Of a stretch of 64,000 bases of DNA, positions 16,778 through 24,924 are shown in pieces (positions within the stretch are counted from its first letter, which is position 1; every line of letters begins with the position of its first letter). The stretch is from CAMDHY01 sp046156265 (lineage in GTDB: Bacteria > Pseudomonadota > Alphaproteobacteria > Rhizobiales > Segnochrobactraceae). The position numbers were made by a program, and so were the translations under genes. The notes below the pieces were generated by a model. The model searched no databases. It was not told where the DNA came from and saw only the letters and a list, made by a program, of their open reading frames with translations. The stretch is taken from assembly GCF_046156265.1 (NCBI RefSeq), contig NZ_JAWDIR010000048.1, forward strand, positions 62,001-126,000. Reading direction: 5' to 3'.

Positions 16778-17665
16778 TCAGGCGGCCAGGGCGACCTTGC
16801 CGATCGCCGTTGCGCGGGCATCCAGACGGGCGCGGACGGCCGCCGGCAGCTGGCGGGCGGACTTCACCCGCGGCAGCGGCAGCTCGGCGATGGCGGGCAC
16901 CTCGGCGCCGTAGAGCGCCTCGTATTCTGCGAAGTTGTCGAAGCGGCGGCGGGTGACGTGGTCGACATAGGTCTCGGCCGGCGCCCCCTCGGCGAGTACC
17001 AGCGCGTGGTCTTCCAGCTCGATGTGGTACCAGGTGAAGCGCTCCGCCGGCGCCGGCTCGTGGCGAACGGCGACACCGTCGACGAGGGCGGCGGCCTGCA
17101 CGAGCAGGCCGTCGACGAGGAGGGCGTGATCCGGCGAGACGAGGAGGTCGCGTGACGGCGTGTTCTCGCCGAGGGCGCCAGAGACGATGCGGATGGGGAA
17201 GTTGCGCTGCGGATCGGCGAAGACGGCGACGACCGCCTGCCGCCCGATCCAGCGCACCGGCCGGGCCCGGCCGTCGGCGCCGAGCACGAGGTCGCCGATC
17301 GCCAGCATCTCGACCGGCCGCTCGCCCGACGGCGTCGCGATGTGGGTGCCGGCGAGGAAGCAGGTGGTGAAGGCAGCGGAGTCGGACGTGATGGGATCGC
17401 CGTCCGAATAGGTGGAGTTGGTGAACAGAAAGTAGGAGCCGCCGATGACGCCGATCCAGCCGTTCTCGAAGAACCCCACATATTCGAAGTCCACGAACGA
17501 GGCATCCGGGCCGTCGACCGTGACGGTGTCGCCCGTTTCGAACGTCGTGTCGCTCCCATCCGCGTCGACACAGTTGTACGTGCCGCTGCCGTAGAGACTG
17601 CCGATCGTGAAGTTGGGATCGGTTCCGCTCAGTACATAGGCGTTCAGAGCGTCGAAGGTAGCCAT
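16778..17665 (-). CDS. Hint-domain protein, copy 2
   Basis: 295 aa paralogue of copy 1. The Hint domain (from CFLAGTHIATPSGERPVEML) and C-terminal region are nearly identical to copy 1, with DNA in 16861-17340 almost matching 15241-15720. The N-terminal ~120 residues are clearly diverged (MATFDALNAYVLSGTDPNF, ASFVDFEYVGFFENGWIGV), although the NFTIGxLYGxGTY and FTNSTYxDG motifs persist. The last residues also differ (ATAIGKVALAA). It follows the Gly/Val secreted protein gene on the same strand and converges on the subtilase fragment. Function unknown; no signal peptide is visible. Confidence 0.8.
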   Translation of the reverse strand: MATFDALNAYVLSGTDPNFTIGSLYGSGTYNCVDADGSDTTFETGDTVTVDGPDASFVDFEYVGFFENGWIGVIGGSYFLFTNSTYSDGDPITSDSAAFTTCFLAGTHIATPSGERPVEMLAIGDLVLGADGRARPVRWIGRQAVVAVFADPQRNFPIRIVSGALGENTPSRDLLVSPDHALLVDGLLVQAAALVDGVAVRHEPAPAERFTWYHIELEDHALVLAEGAPAETYVDHVTRRRFDNFAEYEALYGAEVPAIAELPLPRVKSARQLPAAVRARLDARATAIGKVALAA

Positions 17666-17816
17666 ACTGATTCAATCCCCGTTCATCGCGTGATCGCGTG
17701 CACCGGCCCGAGCGGCCAGGCACAACCCCAACACCCGCACTGCGGGTGCCGGGCAACCGACTTGCCGCTCGCGACACTCCAGAAAGTTGCAAGCGGCGTA
17801 CCGATCCGTCAATGGC

Positions 17817-18134
17817 TCAGCGGACGCCGACGCGGTTGACCGGGCCGCCGCGGTTGACGCCGACGCCGGGGCGGCCGACGCCGACACCGGGACGGACACC
17901 GACGCCGGGGGCACCGACGCCGACGGTCGCCCGCGGGGCAACGACGACGGGACGCGGCGCGACGACAACCGGAGCGGGGGCGACGACAACCGGGCCGGGA
18001 CGCACGACGCAGCCGGCGGGATAGCCGGGGCCGGTGCAATAGACGACGGCGGCGGTGGCCGGGACCGGCGCGGCGGTGGCGAAAACGGCGCCGGCGGCGG
18101 CGACGGCCACGGCGGCGAGGGTGGTGCGGATCAT
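17817..18134 (-). CDS. Exported Gly/Val/Pro-repeat protein
   Basis: 105 aa. A signal peptide (MIRTTLAAVAVAAAGAVFAT ... ATAA) is followed by YCTGPGYPAGCVVRPGP with two Cys. Then come repeats of PVVVAP and (V/R)GVGxPGVG, ending in PVNRVGVR. The mature protein of ~75 residues is low-complexity and probably disordered or elastin-like. AGGAG lies 8 nt before ATG 18134. A truncated duplicate is at 16239-16480. The family is not recognised; an envelope-associated structural role is a guess. Confidence 0.7.
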   Translation of the reverse strand: MIRTTLAAVAVAAAGAVFATAAPVPATAAVVYCTGPGYPAGCVVRPGPVVVAPAPVVVAPRPVVVAPRATVGVGAPGVGVRPGVGVGRPGVGVNRGGPVNRVGVR

Positions 18135-18393
18135 CACGAAAACTCCTGTTGACGAACCCGCGTCTTCGGGCGGGCGTCTTCACATCATACGCCAAGACGC
18201 GCGCGATCCTTCGCGTGATCGTCGGCCCCGCCGCCGCAGTGCAAGTCTGGCGCAAGCGACAGCGCCGACGGTCGTTCCGAGACACCGGCGGATGCGCCGG
18301 CAGCACGGGACGGCCGGCCCGGCCGTTCCCCCTTCAAAGGTCACGTCGCTCTCCCCCGGCGGCGCACCATGAGGGCAGGAGGAGCCTAGCCGC

Positions 18394-20640
18394 ATGCCGC
18401 ACAGGGAGCCGGACAACGAGCCCGGCCGGATGGCGGCGCTGCGGGATCTCGAGATCCTCGGGACGCCGTCGAGTCCCGCCTTCGATGCGGTGGCGAGGCT
18501 GGCCGCCGAGCTCTTCGACATGCCGGTCGGGCTGGTGACGCTGGTGGACAGCCACCGCGTCTGGTTCAAGGCGCGCGTCGGCATCGAGCCGACGGCGGTG
18601 CCGCGCCGCTTCGCCTTCTGCCGCGACACCATCCTCGGCTCCGAGCCGCTGGTCATTCCCGACGCCGCCGCCGACCCGGTCTACAGCGAGAACCCCTTCG
18701 TCGCCGGCGGCCAGAAGCTGCGCTTCTATGCCGGCGTGCCGCTGACGATCGACGGCGGCTTCAACGTCGGCACGCTGTGCGTGCTCGGGCGCGAGCCGTG
18801 CACGCCCGATGCCGAGCAGCTCGACCGTTTCCGCGCCCTCGCCACCATCGTCGAGGGGCTCATCGAGGGCCACCGGGCGGAGCGGCGGGCGGAGCGGGCC
18901 GAGCGCGAGGCGGAGGAGCGCCGCCGCGAGGCCACGAGCCACGCCCTCTATCTCCGGCAGATCGAGACGCTCGCCTCGATCGGCGCCTGGCGGCTCGACC
19001 TGCACACCGAGGAGGTCACCGGCTCGCGGGAGTTCTACGCGATCCACGATCTCGAGGAGAACGCGCCGTTCGACCTCGAGAAGAACCTCGCCTGCTTCCC
19101 GGCCGGCGACCGCAAGGTGGCCGAGCGCGAACTCGCCGAGGCCCTCGTCGGCCGGCGCGCCTTCGAGTTCGACCTCGACATCGTGACGGCGAAGGGCCGG
19201 CGCAAGCACGTGAAGACGCGGGGCGACATCGAGACCGAGGACGGCGCGCCGCGCCGCCTCGTCGGCGTCATCAAGGACGTCAGCGCCGAGCACGAGACGA
19301 CACGGCGGCTGTGGCGGGCCTCGAACGTCGACGGCCTCACCGGCCTCGCCAACCGCGCGCGCTTCCTCGCCCGCCTGGCGGAAGCGATCGAGTTCGCCCG
19401 CCTCGACGCCCACGGGCTCGCGCTCCTGATCCTCGACCTCGATGCCTTCAAGGAGGTCAACGACAGCCTCGGCCATCGCGCCGGCGACCAGGTGATCCGC
19501 ACAGTCGCCGAACGCTTCGCCTCGGCCGCCGGCGGCGACGCCTTCGTGGCGCGGCTCGGCTCCGACGAGTTTGCCGCGGTGATCGAGGAGGACGACGAGG
19601 CGACGCTGAAGGGGGTGGCGAACGAGATCGCCGCGCAGGTGCGCCGGCCGATCCCGGTGGACGGCAGCCGGCTGTTCCTGTCGGGCTCGATCGGCATCGC
19701 CCGCTATCCGCAGGACGCCACCACGCCGGACGAGCTGCACAAGTGCGCCGACGTGGCGCTCTACCGGGTGAAGAAGACCGGGCGCGGCACCACCGCCTTC
19801 TTCACGCGCGACCTCGGCGGCCTGTTCGACCAGCGCCGCGCCGCCGTCGACCTCGTCCGCAACGCGGGCACGGAGGGCCGCATCGCCCCCTACTACCAGC
19901 CGATGGTGCGCCTGCCCGACCGCTCGCCGCTCGGCTTCGAGGCGCTGGTGCGCATCGAGGGTCCGAACGGCGTCTGCGGCCCGAGCGTGTTCTGGCGCGC
20001 CTTCGACGACCCGGAGTGCGCCCGCCAGATCGACGACCAGATGTTCGCCCTGACCACCACCGACGTCGCCCGCTGGCGGGCCGAAGGCCTCGCGGCCGGA
20101 CGCATAAGCATCAACGTCTCGGAGTACTACTTCAAGTCGGCCGACTTCGCCGAGCGCGTGCTGCATCGGCTGGCGCGCCTCGACATCCCGCCTTCGATGC
20201 TGAAGATCGAGGTGACGGAGAGGATCCTGCTCGGCGAGGACACCAACCTCGTCGGCGCGATCCTCGCCGAGCTGCACGACGCCGGCATCGCCGTTGCCCT
20301 CGACGACTTCGGCACCGGCTACGCCTCGCTGTCGCACCTGCGCGACTTCCCGATCGACGTCATCAAGATCGACCGCTCGTTCCTGCGCGACGTCCACCGC
20401 AAGCCGGCGAGCGCGGTGATCGTGCGGGCGATGATCGAGCTCGCCGCCAACCTCGGCATCGAGGTGGTGGCGGAGGGCGTCGAGACGGAGGAACAGGCGG
20501 ACTTCCTTGCCGAAGCCGGCTGCACCGCCGGCCAGGGCTACCTGTTCGGCGCGGCGATGCCGGCCGCCCAGGTGGAACGCGACATCCTGGCGGCCGGGCT
20601 GACGTCGATCACGCTGGCGGAGATCGCCGGCGTCGCGTGA
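18394..20640 (+). CDS. GAF-PAS-GGDEF-EAL cyclic-di-GMP protein
   Basis: 748 aa. GAF domain ~25-165 (FDMPVGLVTLVDSHRVWFKA, FYAGVPLTIDGGFNVGTLCVLG), a coiled-coil Arg/Glu helix ~165-190, a PAS-like segment ~195-300 (ASIGAWRLDLHTEEVTGSRE, LVGVIKDVSAEHE), GGDEF ~310-465 and EAL ~480-735. The diguanylate cyclase signature reads G389-S-D-E-F393 rather than GGDEF. The phosphodiesterase site is intact: E516-A-L518, NVSEYYFKS, EVTERILLG, DDFGTGYASL, KIDRSFL, EGVETEEQ. No membrane segment is present, so it is a cytoplasmic sensor. It probably acts as a c-di-GMP phosphodiesterase. GGAGGAG lies 9 nt before the ATG. Confidence 0.92.
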   Translation: MPHREPDNEPGRMAALRDLEILGTPSSPAFDAVARLAAELFDMPVGLVTLVDSHRVWFKARVGIEPTAVPRRFAFCRDTILGSEPLVIPDAAADPVYSENPFVAGGQKLRFYAGVPLTIDGGFNVGTLCVLGREPCTPDAEQLDRFRALATIVEGLIEGHRAERRAERAEREAEERRREATSHALYLRQIETLASIGAWRLDLHTEEVTGSREFYAIHDLEENAPFDLEKNLACFPAGDRKVAERELAEALVGRRAFEFDLDIVTAKGRRKHVKTRGDIETEDGAPRRLVGVIKDVSAEHETTRRLWRASNVDGLTGLANRARFLARLAEAIEFARLDAHGLALLILDLDAFKEVNDSLGHRAGDQVIRTVAERFASAAGGDAFVARLGSDEFAAVIEEDDEATLKGVANEIAAQVRRPIPVDGSRLFLSGSIGIARYPQDATTPDELHKCADVALYRVKKTGRGTTAFFTRDLGGLFDQRRAAVDLVRNAGTEGRIAPYYQPMVRLPDRSPLGFEALVRIEGPNGVCGPSVFWRAFDDPECARQIDDQMFALTTTDVARWRAEGLAAGRISINVSEYYFKSADFAERVLHRLARLDIPPSMLKIEVTERILLGEDTNLVGAILAELHDAGIAVALDDFGTGYASLSHLRDFPIDVIKIDRSFLRDVHRKPASAVIVRAMIELAANLGIEVVAEGVETEEQADFLAEAGCTAGQGYLFGAAMPAAQVERDILAAGLTSITLAEIAGVA

Positions 20641-20690
20641 GGGCGTGTTGACGGCTGTCGGCGCCAACGCTCGCGCGGCGCGCGATCGAT

Positions 20691-21629
20691 TCACCCGATC
20701 GTGAGCACCGCCTTGCCGGCGACCTTGCGGTCGACAAGGGCGCGGGCGACGCGCTCGATGTCCGTCCACGGCGCCTCGAGCGTGATGCGCGGCTTCAGCC
20801 GGCCGTCGGCGACGAGGCGGGCGAGGCGGCCGAGGCCCTCGGACGGCGGCACGTGGCGGAGTTCCGACAGCACGTAGAGCCCTTCGAGGCGCGGCCGGCC
20901 GGTCAGGTAGAAGCGGCCGGCGTCGACCGGCGCCGGCGTGCGCGACGAGTTGCCGAAGGTGACGCAGACGCCGGCGCGCGTCAGCATCGTCAGGGCGTTC
21001 GACAGCGCGGCGCCGCCGACGGATTCGAGGATGACGTCGAACGGCCCGTGCGCCGCGGCGGCCGCCAGCGACGCGTCGTCGACGACCGTGTGGGCGCCGT
21101 CGGCCTCGGCCTCGGCGGCGAGCTCCGGCCGGCGCACCGCGGCGACGACGTGCGCCCCGCCGGCGCGCGCCAGCTGCAGGGCGAAATGGCCGACGCCACC
21201 CGAGGCGCCGGAGACGAGCACGCGCCGCCCGACGAGCGGGCCGGCGCGCTCCAGCGCGAACAGGGCCGTCAGACCGGCGACCGGCAGCGTCGCCGCCTGC
21301 ACCGTCGAGACGACATCCGGCAGGGCGGCGAGCGCCCGCACCGGCACGGCGAGCCGCTCGGCCCAGGCGGCCTCCTCCAGGAAGCCGACCACGCGCGTGC
21401 CGGCCTTCGGGCCCTGGCCGTCGGCGGCGGCCTGTTCGACCGTGCCTGCGAAATCCCACCCCGGCCGCCACCCGGCCGCCGCCATCGTGTAACCGCGCCT
21501 GACCTCGCCGAGATTGAGCGAGAACGCCTCGACCCGCACGAGGGCGTCACCGGGGCCGGGGACGGGATCGGCGACGTCGGAGAGGACGAGGACGGGGTCG
21601 GGGGATTTCTGGAGGACGACGGCTTTCAT
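20691..21629 (-). CDS. Zinc-independent medium-chain dehydrogenase/quinone oxidoreductase
   Basis: 312 aa MDR enzyme without the structural-zinc Cys cluster. GroES-like domain first (PGDALVRVEAFSLNLGEVRRG, GWDFAGTV), then the Rossmann domain with VLVSGASGGVGHFALQLAR as the NADPH-binding glycine motif. It should reduce quinones or enones. The ATG at 21629 fits the family start MKAVVL; sequence upstream in frame is shadow. It is downstream of the membrane protein and flavodoxin-fold reductase genes on the same strand and may belong to that operon (120-bp gap). Confidence 0.87.
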   Translation of the reverse strand: MKAVVLQKSPDPVLVLSDVADPVPGPGDALVRVEAFSLNLGEVRRGYTMAAAGWRPGWDFAGTVEQAAADGQGPKAGTRVVGFLEEAAWAERLAVPVRALAALPDVVSTVQAATLPVAGLTALFALERAGPLVGRRVLVSGASGGVGHFALQLARAGGAHVVAAVRRPELAAEAEADGAHTVVDDASLAAAAAHGPFDVILESVGGAALSNALTMLTRAGVCVTFGNSSRTPAPVDAGRFYLTGRPRLEGLYVLSELRHVPPSEGLGRLARLVADGRLKPRITLEAPWTDIERVARALVDRKVAGKAVLTIG

Positions 21630-21749
21630 GGGATTGGCCTTCTGCGACAGCCATGCGGCGCGTCCCGCGAGCCGCTCGCCGGAGCGCTCGCCGGGCCTTG
21701 CTGTCCACGGGTCTTGCCGGCTTCGGCGGCCGGATGTCAAACCGCACAC

Positions 21750-22169
21750 TCAGCCGGCGCCCCGTGGGCCCTGCGTGGCGGCGCGGCGGCGCTCGACCTT
21801 GGCGAGGAGGACAAGGCTGGCGGCAAGGAGCAGGGCACCATTGAGAGGGTGCAGGCCGAGCAGCAGCGGGTCCGCGCCGGCGGCGAGCGCCACCTGGACG
21901 CTGTAGAGCACCAGGACAATACCCGCCCACCATCCGAAGCCGCGGAGACGGGCGACCGCGATGGCACCGCCCGCGAGGGCCAGGACCGGCAGCCCGATGG
22001 CCACGCCGACGGCCGCGTGGAGGCCCCAGAGATCGGCGGCGGGAAACAGCGCGAGGCCGGCGCTGAGGAACTGCGCCAGCAAGGCGAGCGGCAGCAGCCG
22101 CGCCGAGGCGAAGAACCAGATCGGCGTGCCCTGGCCGAGATCGACGAGCGTGTCGTGCAGCTTTTCCAT
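21750..22169 (-). CDS. Small four-helix membrane protein (DUF6220-like)
   Basis: 139 aa with four hydrophobic segments (~23-45, ~50-72, ~78-98, ~100-122). Conserved-looking polar spots sit in the membrane: LHAAVG in helix 2, GLHPLNGALL in helix 4. The pattern suits the DUF6220 group, but I cannot confirm membership. It begins 3 bp after the stop of the upstream quinone reductase, so the two are translationally linked. Confidence 0.7.
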   Translation of the reverse strand: MEKLHDTLVDLGQGTPIWFFASARLLPLALLAQFLSAGLALFPAADLWGLHAAVGVAIGLPVLALAGGAIAVARLRGFGWWAGIVLVLYSVQVALAAGADPLLLGLHPLNGALLLAASLVLLAKVERRRAATQGPRGAG

Positions 22170-22172
22170 GGC

Positions 22173-22748
22173 TCAGGCTGCCTCTCCTGCCGACCGCGTG
22201 GGCGTCGCCATCAAGCCGGCGAGCGCAGCCGCATATCCGGCCGCCGCCAGCTTCAGCTCCGCCGGCTCGAGCTTGTCGGCGCGATAGACGACGAAGGGCT
22301 CGGCCCAGGCGAGGCCGCAGCGATGGGCGGTCGCCTGCAGGGGCGCGAACAGCGCGGAGAATGGAAACAGGTTGCGGCCGCCCGGCCGGTAGGCCTCGGC
22401 GGTGTTGCCGGCGGTGGCCGCGACCATCAGCGGCCGGCCTTCCAGCGCCCGGCCCTCGGCTTCGTAGGCGATGTAGAACATCCGCGTCAGAACGGCGTCC
22501 TGCCACGCCTTCAGGAGCGGCGGCGTCGAATACCAGCGGACGGGGAACTGCAGAACGAGACGGTCGGCGGCCATGAGGCGGCGCGCCTCCACGGCACCGT
22601 CTCGTTCGAGGGTGATGCCCGCGGGGTAGGCCGCGTGCATGTCGACGATCTCGACGCCCGGCAGGGAAGCGGCGGCCTCCGCCAGCGCAACGTTCGCCTT
22701 GGACTGGGACAGGTCGGGGTGGAAGAGGAGGATCAGGGTGTTCGGCAT
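22173..22748 (-). CDS. NAD(P)H:quinone reductase-like flavodoxin-fold protein
   Basis: 191 aa. FMN/FAD-binding flavodoxin_2 fold: LILLFHPDLSQSKANVAL at the phosphate loop, VLQFPVRWYSTPPLLKAWQDAVLT (the QFPxxWYxxP motif of MdaB/KefF/NQO enzymes) and TAGNTAEAYRPGGRN. Two-electron reduction of quinones or nitro compounds in the cytoplasm is expected. It heads a minus-strand operon with the membrane protein and is divergent from a LysR regulator 89 bp away, the usual arrangement for regulator and target. Confidence 0.88.
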   Translation of the reverse strand: MPNTLILLFHPDLSQSKANVALAEAAASLPGVEIVDMHAAYPAGITLERDGAVEARRLMAADRLVLQFPVRWYSTPPLLKAWQDAVLTRMFYIAYEAEGRALEGRPLMVAATAGNTAEAYRPGGRNLFPFSALFAPLQATAHRCGLAWAEPFVVYRADKLEPAELKLAAAGYAAALAGLMATPTRSAGEAA

Positions 22749-22789
22749 GGCGGTCGCCTCCTGGCGCGACGAGGAGACGATGCGGCGGC

Positions 22790-22837
22790 AACTAAAATTG
22801 ATCCAATCGATATTCGGTATGCACTATTATCGCTTTC
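22790..22837. promoter_or_regulatory. A+T-rich divergent promoter/operator between reductase and LysR genes
   Basis: In a G+C-rich genome this 48-bp stretch is conspicuously A+T-rich. It contains ATTG-ATC-CAAT and ATCGAT dyads close to the start of the LysR gene, suitable for binding of a LysR dimer. Exact promoter boxes were not assigned. Confidence 0.45.
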
Positions 22838-23725
22838 ATGAATTTACGGGGCATCGACCTCAACCTGCTCGTTGTGCTCGATGCGCTGCTCGACGAAGCG
22901 CATGTGAGCCGCGCCGCCGACCGGCTGAACCTCTCCCAGCCCGCGGCGACAGCGGCGCTACAGCGCTGCCGACGGCTCTTTCGCGATCCGCTGCTGGAGC
23001 GCGGCCGTGGCACGATGCGCCTCACCGCGAAGGCGCAGGCACTGCGCGCGCCGCTGAAAACCGTGCTGGCGGGGGTCAATGATCTCGTCGACCCGCCACG
23101 CGTGCCGCTCGCCGAGGCTCGCGGCATGCTGCGCCTCGAGATGGCGGACTACCCGGCGTTGATAGTCATCGCCCCCTTGCAGCAGGCGCTGCAGCGAACG
23201 GCACCTGGCGTCGATCTCGTCATCCAGCCCTGGCGCGGCGCCGAGGCGGCGCGGCAAGGCCTCATCGAGGGCAGCACGGACATCGCCATCTCGGTGTTTC
23301 CGGCGGCGGACGACGACCTGCACCGCGAGGAGGTCCTGACCGAGCACTATGTCGTGGCGATGCGCTCAGGCCACCCCGCCGCCGCTGGCTTCGACCTCGC
23401 GGCGTGGCTGCGCTACCCGCACGTCGTCGTCTCCGGCCGCGGGGCGACGCGCGCGCCGCTCGATGCGGAGCTCGCCCGCCGCGGACTGTCGCGGCGGGTC
23501 GGCGTGGTGGTGCCGAGCTTCCAGATGGTGCCGCCGCTGCTCGCCGGGTCGGACATGATCGCGATGCTGCCGTCGCGCGTCGCGGCGGCGGCAGAGGGCT
23601 TCATCCTGCTGCCGCCGCCGATCCCGGTGGAGGGTTTCCCGCTGCATCTCGCCTGGCACCCGCGCCGGTCCGGCGACGAGGTGCTTCGCCACGTCGCCGG
23701 CCTGCTCGTCGCGCTGTTGCGCTGA
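22838..23725 (+). CDS. LysR-family transcriptional regulator
   Basis: 295 aa. HTH ~5-65: IDLNLLVVLDALLDEAHVSRAADRLNLSQPAATAALQRCR, close to the NodD/SyrM-like branch in which LNLLVxLDALL opens the protein. Co-inducer domain ~90-290 (RLEMADYPALIVIAPL, DIAISVFPA). It is divergent from and probably controls the quinone-reductase operon. Confidence 0.9.
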   Translation: MNLRGIDLNLLVVLDALLDEAHVSRAADRLNLSQPAATAALQRCRRLFRDPLLERGRGTMRLTAKAQALRAPLKTVLAGVNDLVDPPRVPLAEARGMLRLEMADYPALIVIAPLQQALQRTAPGVDLVIQPWRGAEAARQGLIEGSTDIAISVFPAADDDLHREEVLTEHYVVAMRSGHPAAAGFDLAAWLRYPHVVVSGRGATRAPLDAELARRGLSRRVGVVVPSFQMVPPLLAGSDMIAMLPSRVAAAAEGFILLPPPIPVEGFPLHLAWHPRRSGDEVLRHVAGLLVALLR

Positions 23726-23734
23726 GCGACGGGT

Positions 23735-24565
23735 TCAGCCCTTCACGAACGCCAGCAGATCCGCGTTGATGACGTCGGCATTGACCGTGCACAGGCCGTG
23801 GGAGAAGCCCTCGTAGACCTTCAGCGTGCCGTGCTTCAGGAGCTTCACCGCGAGCAGCGCCGAATCGGCGATCGGGACGATCTGGTCGTCGTCGCCGTGC
23901 ATGACGAGCGTCGGCACGTCGATCGCCTTCAGGTCCTCGGTGAAGTCGGTCTCCGAGAAGGCCTTGATGCCGTCATAGTGCGCCTTGGCGCCGCCCATCA
24001 TGCCTTGGCGCCACCAGTTGCCGATGACGCCCTTCGAGGGCTCGGCACCCGGGCGGTTGTAGCCGTAGAAGGGGCCGGTCGGGACATCGAGATAGAACTG
24101 CGCCCGGTTGGCGGCAAGCGCGGCACGGAAGCCGTCGAACACCTCCAGCGGCAGGCCGCCGGGGTTCGCCTCGGTCTTCAGCATCAAGGGCGGCACGGCG
24201 CCGATCAGCACCGCCTTGGCGACGCGACCCTGGCCGTGGCGGGCGACGTAGCGGGTGACCTCGCCACCGCCGGTGGAGTGGCCGATGTGGACGGCGTCGC
24301 GCAGGTCGAGGTGCTGCACGACGGCGGCGACGTCGGCGGCGTAGTGGTCCATGTCGTGGCCGTCCCAGACCTGGCTGGAGCGGCCGTGGCCGCGCCGGTC
24401 GTGGGCGACGACGCGGTAGCCGTTTGCCAAGAAGAACAGCATCTGGGCGTCCCAGTCGTCGGCCGAGAGCGGCCAGCCGTGGTGGAAGACGATCGGCTGC
24501 GCCGTCTTCGGACCCCAGTCCTTGTAGAAGATCTCGGTGCCGTCGCCGGATTTCACGAAGCTCAT
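23735..24565 (-). CDS. Alpha/beta hydrolase, non-heme chloroperoxidase/esterase type
   Basis: 276 aa. Family start SFVKSGDGTEIFYKDWG; HHGWPLSADDWDAQM forms the oxyanion loop, S97 in GHSTGG is the nucleophile, the Asp in HGDDDQIVP and the His in GFSHGLCTV complete the triad. Cofactor-free haloperoxidases and arylesterases share this layout, so the physiological activity is probably ester or lactone hydrolysis. The ATG at 24565 gives the family N-terminus. It converges on the LysR gene, with a 9-bp gap between stops. Confidence 0.88.
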   Translation of the reverse strand: MSFVKSGDGTEIFYKDWGPKTAQPIVFHHGWPLSADDWDAQMLFFLANGYRVVAHDRRGHGRSSQVWDGHDMDHYAADVAAVVQHLDLRDAVHIGHSTGGGEVTRYVARHGQGRVAKAVLIGAVPPLMLKTEANPGGLPLEVFDGFRAALAANRAQFYLDVPTGPFYGYNRPGAEPSKGVIGNWWRQGMMGGAKAHYDGIKAFSETDFTEDLKAIDVPTLVMHGDDDQIVPIADSALLAVKLLKHGTLKVYEGFSHGLCTVNADVINADLLAFVKG

Positions 24566-24924
24566 CGCGTGGTCCTTTCGGGGGTGCCACCGGCGCGTCG
24601 GGCCACCCGCGCGCCGGCGTGTCGCAGGCGCGGGAGGAAGCCACGCCGGCTGCGACGCGATGATGTCACGAGGCGACGCGCCTCGCCACGGGGGTGGCGA
24701 GCGGGGCGGGTGTGCACGGGATGCGGGTATGGGGGTGTGCGGTGACGGGTGACGGCTCGACAGTTTCGGGCGTTGCACCGCCGCACTGCGTGCGGCGGCC
24801 CCCTCCGGCCGGCTTCGCCGGCCACCTCCCCCACGAGGGGGGAGGGGTCGCGTCGGGACTGGGGGGAACCTACTGCCGACTGCCGACTGCCTACTGCCTA
24901 CTGCCGACCGCCGACGGCCGTCCC
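24566..24924. other. Non-coding gap with palindromes and a heptamer array
   Basis: 359 bp between the hydrolase and bicupin genes. It contains a palindrome-rich patch at 24780-24855 (CCGGCTTCGCCGG, CCTCCCCCACGAGGGGGGAGG) and the heptamer repeats at 24872-24920. No gene is seen. Confidence 0.65.
24872..24920. repeat. Heptamer tandem repeat (ACTGCCN)n
   Basis: Seven head-to-tail heptamers: ACTGCCG x2, ACTGCCT x2, ACTGCCG, then degenerate ACCGCCG and ACGGCCG. It has the same core as the array at 10001-10041 in reverse orientation. It ends just before the stop of the bicupin gene. Confidence 0.88.

Larger units (their letters stand above)
14864..18059. repeat. 1.6-kb tandem duplication (units 14864-16480 and 16481-18059)
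   Basis: Both units run: 3' end of the subtilase gene, hairpin, Hint gene (minus), hairpin, Gly/Val-repeat gene (minus). The join at 16473-16480 reads GCGGTGGC, an octamer also found at 14856-14863 in the subtilase gene and at 18052-18059 in the Gly/Val gene. This is what a microhomology-mediated tandem duplication leaves. The units have since diverged, most strongly in the N-terminal half of the Hint genes. Confidence 0.85.

Noticed and set aside
18334..21471. 1045-residue open frame on the minus strand opposite the GGDEF-EAL gene
   Set aside because: It is the antisense shadow of a clear c-di-GMP protein and the start of the MDR gene; the translation is Arg/Ala/Gly low-complexity with no domain motifs.
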